Shown: positions 1 through 6,130 of the stretch, in pieces
Layout of the letters: the number at the start of each line of letters is the position of its first letter
Position numbering within the stretch: the first letter of the stretch is position 1
Origin: Clostridiales bacterium
GTDB taxonomy: Bacteria > Bacillota > Clostridia > Lachnospirales > JAITVM01
Direction of reading: 5' to 3'
Assembly: GCA_031285815.1 (NCBI GenBank)
Contig: JAITVM010000234.1
Span: 1-8,141, forward strand
Length of the DNA: 8,141 nucleotides
The notes under the pieces: model-generated
Seen by the model: only the letters and a program-made list of their open reading frames with translations
What the model was told of the DNA's origin: nothing
Database searches by the model: none
Translations under genes and position numbers: made by a program

Positions 1-110
1 CTAAAGAAATGATGAACTTAACTAAAGCCAACGTATTGCAGCAAGCTGCTACTTCTATGTTGTCACAGGCTAACCAAGCGCCACAAAATGTTTTATCCTT
101 ATTAAGATAG
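1..110 (+). CDS. flagellin, C-terminal end (5' part outside window)
   Basis: Reading from base 3, 35 codons run to a TAG stop at 108-110. They encode the conserved C-terminal D0 helix of bacterial flagellin: the segment NLTKANVLQQAATSMLSQAN is followed by QAPQNVLSLLR, which is the typical flagellin ending. In the family this helix pairs with the N-terminal D0 helix to line the filament core, and it also carries export and chaperone contacts. Only this end is present, so the protein's length, central domain and gene name (fliC or hag) cannot be judged. The gene runs toward uvrA (convergent) and is followed by its own terminator at 155-191. It shows that the organism makes flagella or at least carries the gene. 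The family call is firm; the number of flagellin paralogues is unknown. Confidence 0.93.
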   Translation, partial: KEMMNLTKANVLQQAATSMLSQANQAPQNVLSLLR

Positions 111-154
111 TTAACCATATTTTTTAAAATACATAAAATTAATTACATAGCTTT

Positions 155-191
155 TAACCCCGGGCTGCCAATCGGCCCGGGGTTATTTTTT
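155..191 (+). terminator. intrinsic terminator of the flagellin gene
   Basis: A perfect 10-bp GC-rich stem (156-165 AACCCCGGGC with 175-184 GCCCGGGGTT) can be lengthened by a G-U, a G-C and an outer U-A pair. It is followed at once by T6 (186-191) on the plus strand. It lies 45 nt after the flagellin stop, as expected for a highly expressed gene. On the minus strand the hairpin is followed by AAAAG rather than a T-run, so it should terminate flagellin better than uvrA. Confidence 0.92.
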
Positions 192-241
192 GGTTTTAAT
201 AAGACAGCGTTCAAATTTTCTTATCCGGCCTGGCCCGGTAA

Positions 242-3073
242 CTAGCTTCCACCCAAAACCTCTTTCAAATATTTCCCGGTGTAGGATTTTTTATTTTTGG
301 CTACATCCTCCGGCGTACCAAAAGCAACTATTTCACCGCCATTATCCCCGCCTTCGGGCCCCAAATCTATTAAATAATCCGCAGTTTTAATCAAATCTAA
401 ATTATGCTCGATTACAACTATGGTATTCCCTGCCTCGGTTAGCCTTTGCAGTACCTCTATAAGCTTATGGACATCATAAGAATGGAGGCCCGTTGTCGGC
501 TCGTCTAATACATAAATTGTCCGGCCCGTGCTGCGCTTGCTCAATTCTGTGGCCAGCTTAACCCGTTGTGCCTCGCCGCCCGATAATGTAGTTGACGACT
601 GCCCTAATTTAACATACGCCAAACCAACATCGAATAGCGCCTGCAATTTATCTTTGAGCCTTGGCAGGTTTTCAAAAAAAGTTAATGCCTCATCAACAGT
701 TAAATCTAAAATTTCCGAAATATTTTTGCCTTTATAACGGACTTCTAAAGTTTCCCTATTATACCTTTTCCCATGGCATACTTCACAAGGCACATATACA
801 TCGGGCAAGAAGTTCATCTCTATTTTTATAATCCCGTCGCCGGAACAAGCTTCACACCTTCCGCCCTTTACGTTAAAGCTAAACCGCCCTTTCTGGTAGC
901 CCCTGATTTTTGACTCCGGCGTATTGGAAAACAAATCCCTTATCAAATCAAACAAGCCGGTATAAGTCGCCGGGTTAGAACGCGGCGTCCTACCTATTGG
1001 GGACTGGTCAATATTTATTATCTTGTCTAATTTCTCTACACCAATAATATCATTATGTTTGCCGGGCTTTATTTTAGCGCGGTTTAAATCCCTTGCCAGG
1101 CGCTTATATAAAATCTGGTTTATTAATGAGGATTTGCCGGAGCCCGAAACCCCTGTGACGCAAGTTAAAAGCCCAATAGGGATTTTCGCGTCAATTGATT
1201 TCAAATTATTTTCCTCAGCGCCTTTAACTGTAATAAAACCATTTGCCGCCGCCCTGCGCTTATCCGGTATGTCAATCTTCCGCCTGCCGCTTAAATAATC
1301 GCCGGTTATGGAGCTGCCGGATTTTAATATCTCTTCATATGTCCCGGTAAAAACAACTTCACCGCCATGGCTCCCGGCAAACGGGCCTATATCCACTATA
1401 TAATCAGAATTTTTCATCGTATCGGTATCATGCTCAACTACAATAAGCGTATTGCCTAAGTTGCGCAAATTTTTTAATGTTAACAGCAATTTATCGTTAT
1501 CGCGCTGGTGCAGGCCAATACTCGGCTCGTCTAAAATATAAACTACGCCCACAAGCCCGGAGCCTATCTGGGTGGCCAGCCGTATCCGCTGGTTCTCCCC
1601 GCCGGATAATGTGCTTGCCAAACGCGAAAGCGTCAAATAATCCAAACCCACGTTTAATAAAAAACCCAGCCTGGCTTTAACTTCTTTCAAAACCTGTTCG
1701 GCAATCATCATTTTTGTTTCAGGCAACATAAGGCTGTCAAAAAATAATTTTGAATCCTTAACCGTCATCTCCGTTACATCCATGATATTTTTATCACCCA
1801 CAGTAACGGCTAAAACTTCCGGTTTTAGTTTTTTGCCATTACAGGCCGGGCAATTTGTATATGTCATATAAGACTCGTATTCCTGCCTTGCATAATCTGA
1901 AGAAGTCTCCCTATACCTGCGGGTAAGGTTATCAATAATGCCTTCAAACCTTAAATTATAAGACCGCGCCCCATCAACCCCTATATAGTTGACTTTTATT
2001 TCAATTGGCCCTTCATCGCCATAGAAAATAATATTTTTAATATGTTCCGGCAACTTTTCAAAAGGCATTGATAAATCAAAATTATATTTTTCAGACAAGG
2101 CTTTAAATAATTGGTGCGTCATGCTATCCTTGTTCCCGACCGAGTTCCAGCCAACAACATTTACAGCGCCCTCTAACAGGGATAATTTCCGGTTAGGCAC
2201 AATAAGCTCCGGGTCAAATTTCATCTGGACGCCTAGGCCCGTGCATTCTTCACAGGCACCGGACGGGTTATTAAACGAAAACGACCTTGGCTCAATTTCT
2301 GTTATGTTTATGCCGCAGTCCAGGCATGCAAATTTTTGGCTAAATGTAATGTCGTTTCCGTCTGCCAAGGATATTATCAGGATGCCGTCTGATAATTTCA
2401 TTACCGCTTCAATCGACTCGGTCAAACGTTTTTGGATACCTTCGCGGACTACAAGCCTGTCTATAACAATCTCTATTGTATGTTTTTTTGTTTTGGCAAG
2501 GTTTATTTCTGATTCAAGCTCATAAATTTCACCGTCTATCCTTGCGCGGATATACCCATTTTTCTTGGCGTCTTCTAATAATTTAGTATGCTCGCCCTTC
2601 CGCCCCCGGACGACCTGCGCCAATAGCTGTATCCTTGTGCCCTCTTCAAACAGCATAACCTGGTCAACTATCTGGTCTATGGTCTGCCTTTTAATCTCTT
2701 TGCCGCATTTTGGGCAATGGGGCGTCCCTACCCGCGCAAACAACAACCTTAAATAATCATATATTTCTGTTACGGTACCTACTGTAGAACGCGGGTTGTG
2801 GTTTGTAGTTTTTTGGTCAATGCTTATGGACGGCGACAAGCCTTCTATAAAATCAACATTCGGCTTCTCCATCTGCCCCAAAAACTGCCTTGCATATGAA
2901 CTAAGCGATTCTACATACCTGCGCTGGCCTTCTGCGTAAATCGTATCGAAAGCCAGCGAGGATTTACCGGAGCCGCTAAGCCCAGTAAATACGACAAATT
3001 TATCGCGGGGTATTTCCAGGTCGATATTTTTTAAATTATTCTCCCTTGCGCCTTTAATAATAATTTTGTCCAT
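242..3073 (-). CDS. uvrA: UvrABC system protein A (excinuclease ABC, damage-sensing ATPase)
   Basis: Full-length UvrA of 943 residues, close to the usual 940-955. UvrA dimers scan DNA for bulky lesions and load UvrB in nucleotide excision repair in the cytoplasm. Two ABC ATPase modules are visible. The first has Walker A GLSGSGKS (31-38), signature LSGGE (489-493), Walker B ILDEP (D515, E516) and H548. The second has Walker A GVSGSGKS (641-648), signature LSGGE (830-834), Walker B VLDEP (D857, E858) and H890. Zinc modules are C250/C253/C274/C277 and C740/C743/C763/C766; additional CPxC pairs lie at 120/123 and 408/411, as is common in Gram-positive UvrA. The ATG start is supported by AGGAG seven bases upstream. 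It lies 163 nt downstream of uvrB on the same strand, with a palindromic element between them. No key residue is missing. I see no clear terminator with a T-run after its stop. Confidence 0.99.
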   Translation of the reverse strand: MDKIIIKGARENNLKNIDLEIPRDKFVVFTGLSGSGKSSLAFDTIYAEGQRRYVESLSSYARQFLGQMEKPNVDFIEGLSPSISIDQKTTNHNPRSTVGTVTEIYDYLRLLFARVGTPHCPKCGKEIKRQTIDQIVDQVMLFEEGTRIQLLAQVVRGRKGEHTKLLEDAKKNGYIRARIDGEIYELESEINLAKTKKHTIEIVIDRLVVREGIQKRLTESIEAVMKLSDGILIISLADGNDITFSQKFACLDCGINITEIEPRSFSFNNPSGACEECTGLGVQMKFDPELIVPNRKLSLLEGAVNVVGWNSVGNKDSMTHQLFKALSEKYNFDLSMPFEKLPEHIKNIIFYGDEGPIEIKVNYIGVDGARSYNLRFEGIIDNLTRRYRETSSDYARQEYESYMTYTNCPACNGKKLKPEVLAVTVGDKNIMDVTEMTVKDSKLFFDSLMLPETKMMIAEQVLKEVKARLGFLLNVGLDYLTLSRLASTLSGGENQRIRLATQIGSGLVGVVYILDEPSIGLHQRDNDKLLLTLKNLRNLGNTLIVVEHDTDTMKNSDYIVDIGPFAGSHGGEVVFTGTYEEILKSGSSITGDYLSGRRKIDIPDKRRAAANGFITVKGAEENNLKSIDAKIPIGLLTCVTGVSGSGKSSLINQILYKRLARDLNRAKIKPGKHNDIIGVEKLDKIINIDQSPIGRTPRSNPATYTGLFDLIRDLFSNTPESKIRGYQKGRFSFNVKGGRCEACSGDGIIKIEMNFLPDVYVPCEVCHGKRYNRETLEVRYKGKNISEILDLTVDEALTFFENLPRLKDKLQALFDVGLAYVKLGQSSTTLSGGEAQRVKLATELSKRSTGRTIYVLDEPTTGLHSYDVHKLIEVLQRLTEAGNTIVVIEHNLDLIKTADYLIDLGPEGGDNGGEIVAFGTPEDVAKNKKSYTGKYLKEVLGGS

Positions 3074-3112
3074 TTTATTCTCCTAATATGGGCACTGCCT
3101 ATGGTTATATAC

Positions 3113-3234
3113 AGTTAACCCGTTTCAAACTCGCCTCAAACTTCGTGCTAAAACATTCAGTTTTGCGGAAAAATACCTACCCCAACTATTTTTCCGCCGC
3201 ACTCGTTTTCGGGCGGTTTTCAATCGGGTTATCT
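3113..3234. repeat. long imperfect palindrome between uvrB and uvrA (MITE-like or structured RNA element)
   Basis: The gap between uvrB and uvrA folds on itself almost end to end. Bases 3116-3148 pair with 3199-3231 in one register without gaps: by hand count 23 of 33 positions are Watson-Crick and 3 more are G-T. The outer ends are perfect (TAACCCG at 3116-3122, CGGGTTA at 3225-3231), and AG/CT at 3113-3114 and 3233-3234 add two pairs beyond one mismatch. Inside lie a small hairpin (AAAAC 3150-3154, GTTTT 3160-3164, 5-nt loop) and a perfect 11-bp stem (GCGGAAAAATA 3165-3175 with TATTTTTCCGC 3187-3197, 11-nt loop). Together they form a branched, three-way-junction shape. No T-run follows on either strand, so it is not a standard terminator. 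No open reading frame of note lies inside. Its identity is unknown; a non-autonomous mobile element, a dispersed palindromic repeat and an mRNA structure are all possible. Confidence 0.7.
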
Positions 3235-3236
3235 AT

Positions 3237-5213
3237 CTATAGATGCTTTTTGATTTCAAATATTTCATCCCTTAAGCTGGCCGCCCGTTCAAACTGCAAA
3301 TTCAGTGCGGCTTGCTTCATCTCTTTTGTCATATCTTTAATAAGCTTAGTAAGCTCGTCTTTATTCATAGACTCTGGGTCTTTTTTAAGTTTTTCAGAAG
3401 GCTTCTCTTCAACCTCAAGCGTAGCCTTTATTATGTCATGCACTTTTTTCACAATACTCTTTGGCGTTATGCCATGCTCCAAATTATACTGTTTTTGGAT
3501 AGCCCGGCGCCTGTTTGTCTCGCCGATCGCTTTTTTCATTGAATCTGTTATAACGTCCGCAAACATTATAACTTTTCCGTCTGAGTTGCGGGCTGCCCTG
3601 CCCACTGTTTGTATTAATGATGTTTCCGAGCGCAAAAAACCTTCCTTGTCCGCGTCTAAAATTGCAACCAGCGAAACTTCCGGGATATCCAGCCCTTCAC
3701 GCAAAAGGTTTATGCCTACCAATACATCAAAAACATCCATACGCAAGTCGCGGATTATCTCAAGCCGCTCTAAAGTATCTATGTCAGAATGCAAGTACCT
3801 GACCTTTATCCCTGTTTCTTTTAAATAAGTAGTCAGGTCCTCCGCCATTTTTTTTGTCAATGTAGTTATTAAAACTTTTTGTTTACGCCCTACCACTTTA
3901 TTTATTTCTGAAATAAGCGAGTCTATTTGCCCTTTAATAGGCCTGACCTCTATTTCTGGGTCCAAAAGCCCCGTTGGCCTTATTATCTGCTCGGCTACCA
4001 AATTGGAATGCTCCCTTTCATAAACCGAAGGCGTAGCGCTGACAAAAAGCATTTGGTTAATCTTGCTTTCAAATTCAGTAAACTTAAGCGGGCGGTTATC
4101 TAAAGCGGAAGGCAAACGGAAACCAAAATCCACAAGGGTTGTCTTGCGCGAGCGGTCCCCTTCATACATGCCGCGGACCTGAGGTATAGTAACATGGGAC
4201 TCGTCCACAATAAACAAATAATCTTTTGGCAAATAATCCAAAAGCGTATGGGGGGTACTACCCGGCTCCCTGCCCGATAAGTGGCGCGAATAGTTTTCTA
4301 TCCCTGAGCAAAAACCCATTTCGCGCATCATTTCCACATCGTAATTGGTACGCTGCATAATACGCTGGGCCTCTAATATCCTATCTTTTTCTTTTAGCTC
4401 GGCGGCACGCGTCTCCATCTCTTCTTCAATGTTTTTTGTTGCTATCATCATTTTTTCTTTTGTAGTAACATAATGGGATGCCGGAAAAATCACAATATGT
4501 TTCCTGACCCCTAAAATCTCGCCTGTTAAAACATTTATTTCTGTAATGCGCTCAATTTCGTCGCCAAAAAATTCTACCCGAAAAGCAATATCGGAGGAGT
4601 AGGCCGGGAATATTTCAACTACATCGCCACGGACCCTAAATGTGCCCCTGACAAAATTCAAATCGTTCCTATTATATTGTATCTCCACAAGCTTGCGCAA
4701 AACCTCGTCCCGCTCTTTGTGCATGCCCATACGTAAAGAGATTACAAGCGCGTTATAATCGATCGGGTCGCCAAGGCCATAAATACAAGACACGGAGGCC
4801 ACGATAATAACGTCCCTGCGCTCAAACAGCGCCGCGGTTGCGGAGTGGCGCAGCTTATCAATTTCATCGTTAATAGATGAATCTTTTTCTATAAACGTAT
4901 CTGAAGACGGGACATAAGCCTCGGGCTGGTAGTAATCATAATATGACACAAAATATTCTACGGCGTTATTCGGAAAGAACTCTTTAAACTCGTTATATAG
5001 CTGTGCCGCCAGGGTTTTATTATGGGCGATTACAATAGTGGGCCTATTAAGTGCTGCGATTATATTTGCCATAGTAAAAGTCTTGCCAGAACCTGTCACG
5101 CCTAAAAGCGTTTGAAATTTATTATTATCCCTAAAGCCCTTTGTAAGTTTTTCAATCGCCTCCGGCTGGTCGCCGGTAGGCTTAAAATCCGAAACAACTT
5201 CAAATTTGTCCAT
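3237..5213 (-). CDS. uvrB: UvrABC system protein B (excinuclease ABC, damage-verifying helicase-like subunit)
   Basis: Full-length UvrB of 658 residues, normal for the family. UvrB is handed to the lesion by UvrA, verifies damage by threading one strand behind its beta-hairpin, and recruits UvrC for incision. Visible elements in order: Walker A GVTGSGKT (38-45); the tyrosine-rich beta-hairpin around residues 87-102 (YYDYYQPEAY, with Y92, Y95, Y96); Walker B DESH (337-340); motif III SATP (392-395); motif V GINLLREGLDIPE (500-512); motif VI QTVGRAARN (535-543); and a C-terminal UVR domain (about 616-651), the UvrC-contact helix pair. The ATG start has AAGGGG nine bases upstream. It follows rpmF by 59 nt and precedes uvrA by 163 nt on the same strand. 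I see no Bacillus-type SOS box (GAAC-N4-GTTC) in the short upstream gap, so damage control by LexA is not evident here. The stop codon sits inside a 10-bp palindrome, ATCTATAGAT (3235-3244). Confidence 0.99.
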   Translation of the reverse strand: MDKFEVVSDFKPTGDQPEAIEKLTKGFRDNNKFQTLLGVTGSGKTFTMANIIAALNRPTIVIAHNKTLAAQLYNEFKEFFPNNAVEYFVSYYDYYQPEAYVPSSDTFIEKDSSINDEIDKLRHSATAALFERRDVIIVASVSCIYGLGDPIDYNALVISLRMGMHKERDEVLRKLVEIQYNRNDLNFVRGTFRVRGDVVEIFPAYSSDIAFRVEFFGDEIERITEINVLTGEILGVRKHIVIFPASHYVTTKEKMMIATKNIEEEMETRAAELKEKDRILEAQRIMQRTNYDVEMMREMGFCSGIENYSRHLSGREPGSTPHTLLDYLPKDYLFIVDESHVTIPQVRGMYEGDRSRKTTLVDFGFRLPSALDNRPLKFTEFESKINQMLFVSATPSVYEREHSNLVAEQIIRPTGLLDPEIEVRPIKGQIDSLISEINKVVGRKQKVLITTLTKKMAEDLTTYLKETGIKVRYLHSDIDTLERLEIIRDLRMDVFDVLVGINLLREGLDIPEVSLVAILDADKEGFLRSETSLIQTVGRAARNSDGKVIMFADVITDSMKKAIGETNRRRAIQKQYNLEHGITPKSIVKKVHDIIKATLEVEEKPSEKLKKDPESMNKDELTKLIKDMTKEMKQAALNLQFERAASLRDEIFEIKKHL

Positions 5214-5239
5214 ATATAATTACCCCTTTTAATCTAGAT

Positions 5240-5265
5240 AAAAAATGACCCCTATACCGAGGCCA
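5240..5265 (-). terminator. weak terminator-like hairpin after rpmF
   Basis: On the minus strand TGGCCTC (5265-5259) pairs with GGGGTCA (5252-5246) around a 6-nt loop: seven pairs, two of them G-U. Six T follow (plus-strand A run 5240-5245). It lies between the rpmF stop and the uvrB ribosome binding site. The stem is weak, so it may be a partial terminator that lets some transcription pass into uvrB, or it may be fortuitous. Confidence 0.45.
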
Positions 5266-5272
5266 AAAAAAA

Positions 5273-5461
5273 TTAATCTGCAACAACTTTAATAACTTCC
5301 CTTTTATTATAAGAACCGCAAGCTTTACATGCCCTATGTGAAGCCATAAGCTCACCACATTTATCGCAAGTAACCAGGTTAGGCATAGATATTTTCCATG
5401 ACTGGGCCCTTCTTTTATCCCTTCTGGCTCTAGAGGTCTTACCCTTAGGACCGATACTCAT
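5273..5461 (-). CDS. rpmF: 50S ribosomal protein L32 (bL32), zinc-ribbon form
   Basis: A 62-residue basic protein with the L32 signature: N-terminal GPKGKTSRARRDKRRAQSWK, then a zinc ribbon with C32-x2-C35 and C45-x2-C48. L32 is a small protein of the large ribosomal subunit. All four cysteines are present, so this is the zinc-binding (C+) version rather than the cysteine-free version some bacteria use under zinc limitation. The N-terminus (MSIGPKGK) is one residue longer than the common MAVPKxK form, but no better start exists. The ATG follows an AAGGAGGT ribosome binding site. It lies 5 nt after yceD, the standard yceD-rpmF pair, and is followed by a weak hairpin and then uvrB. Confidence 0.98.
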   Translation of the reverse strand: MSIGPKGKTSRARRDKRRAQSWKISMPNLVTCDKCGELMASHRACKACGSYNKREVIKVVAD

Positions 5462-5466
5462 ATGCG

Positions 5467-5961
5467 TTACACCTCCTTATCGCTAAATAAACCTTCTAAA
5501 CCCTCAAAAAAAGAATTTTTTGGCTGGCTGGCGCAATTACAGGCGCCCTTATTTAAGTTTTGCCCGCAAACAGGGCATAAGCCACTGCAATTTTCTGAAC
5601 ATGCCCTTCTAATTGGCAGGTTAAGAAGTAAGTTCATCTTAACTGCCCCACCTAAATCAATAGATTTGCCCAGCATGCCCCAAACCTCTTCTTCTTCGTT
5701 TTCCGTTTCGCTATATCTCTCAACAACAGGAAAAGAAAGCAGGTAATTGACCGGTTCTAAACATAGGTCGCAAGCAAATTCTAAAATTGCTTTTGCCTCG
5801 CCTTCAAATAAATAAAAATCGCCCAAATTTGTAATTGTGCCTGACAGGTCAATTTTAATTTCTTCCTTATTTAATTTATAACCGGAAGGTATAGCCCAGT
5901 TAATAGTTGTTTCAACTTTTAACTTTTCGCTTGCGTCCAGGTTGCCAACATAGATCTCCAT
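5467..5961 (-). CDS. yceD: DUF177 / YceD family protein (large-subunit rRNA accumulation factor)
   Basis: A 164-residue protein of the DUF177 (YceD) family, which is nearly always encoded just before rpmF. E. coli YceD is linked to 23S rRNA accumulation; the biochemical role is not settled. Family marks are a central FACDLC (C64, C67) followed by LEPV, an acidic patch (ETENEEEEVW, about 85-94), and a C-terminal cysteine cluster C121, C125, C129, C132, C141, C143 in the pattern C-x3-C-x3-CPVCG-x8-CNC, which looks metal-binding. I chose the ATG at 5961 because AAAGGGGG lies seven bases upstream. A TTG directly before it (5962-5964) would give one more residue with only four bases of spacing. 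Its last codons contain the rpmF ribosome binding site, so the two genes are probably translationally coupled. It is separated from ackA by 169 nt that include a terminator. Confidence 0.93.
   Translation of the reverse strand: MEIYVGNLDASEKLKVETTINWAIPSGYKLNKEEIKIDLSGTITNLGDFYLFEGEAKAILEFACDLCLEPVNYLLSFPVVERYSETENEEEEVWGMLGKSIDLGGAVKMNLLLNLPIRRACSENCSGLCPVCGQNLNKGACNCASQPKNSFFEGLEGLFSDKEV
5471..5478 (-). promoter_or_regulatory. rpmF ribosome binding site inside the end of yceD
   Basis: The minus strand reads AAGGAGGT here, a near-perfect anti-16S match, nine bases before the rpmF ATG. It lies in the last codons of yceD, upstream of that gene's TAA (5467-5469). Ribosomes ending yceD stop right at the rpmF start, which suggests coupled translation. 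Confidence 0.85.
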
Positions 5962-5968
5962 CAACAGG

Positions 5969-5976
5969 CCCCCTTT
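5969..5976 (-). promoter_or_regulatory. yceD ribosome binding site (decides the start)
   Basis: The minus strand reads AAAGGGGG. It sits seven bases from the ATG at 5961 but only four from the TTG at 5964, which favours the ATG as the yceD start. Confidence 0.7.
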
Positions 5977-6076
5977 CTACACTATAGCGCCTACATAAAA
6001 TAATTAGCCAGAAAAATTTTAGCGCTTATTATGAAGTAAAACGCCATAAAACTTATAAAGCAAACATGAGTATTAT

Positions 6077-6116
6077 AAAAAAAAAACGGGTGGTTGTCAA
6101 TACACCCGCTTTTTTT
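6077..6116 (-). terminator. intrinsic terminator after ackA
   Basis: On the minus strand CGGGTG (6092-6087 of the hairpin on plus coordinates) and CACCCG (plus 6103-6108) form a six-pair GC-rich core with a 10-nt loop. The core is flanked by an A-run before (complement of T 6110-6116) and T10 after (complement of A 6077-6086). The A and T runs lengthen the stem and supply the U-tract. It lies 14 nt past the ackA stop and separates pta-ackA from yceD-rpmF. The near symmetry could let it work in both directions. Confidence 0.88.
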
Positions 6117-6130
6117 AAATAAAAAATTTA

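Noticed and set aside
2121..2525. A 134-codon plus-strand open frame opposite uvrA
   Set aside because: It is a shadow of uvrA in another frame, with no family resemblance and no start signal.
3165..3197. The 11-bp perfect stem as an intrinsic terminator of uvrB
   Set aside because: On the minus strand it is followed by AAAACTGAAT and on the plus strand by CGCACTCG, so there is no U-tract in either direction.
3113..3234. Integron attC site (imperfect palindrome with TAAC...GTTA ends)
   Set aside because: The size and the TAAC/GTTA ends are suggestive, but the outer boxes only partly fit RYYYAAC/GTTRRRY. I cannot place paired L boxes with the expected extrahelical bases, and neither an integrase nor a gene cassette is present in the window.
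3088..3828. A 246-codon plus-strand open frame over the uvrB 3' end and the palindromic element
   Set aside because: It is almost wholly antisense to the well-supported uvrB, has a low-complexity Ser/Phe/Ile-rich translation typical of reversed coding DNA, matches no family I know, and has no convincing ribosome binding site.
5962..5964. TTG as the start codon of yceD
   Set aside because: The ribosome binding site is only four bases away; the adjacent ATG has a better seven-base spacing and costs only one residue.
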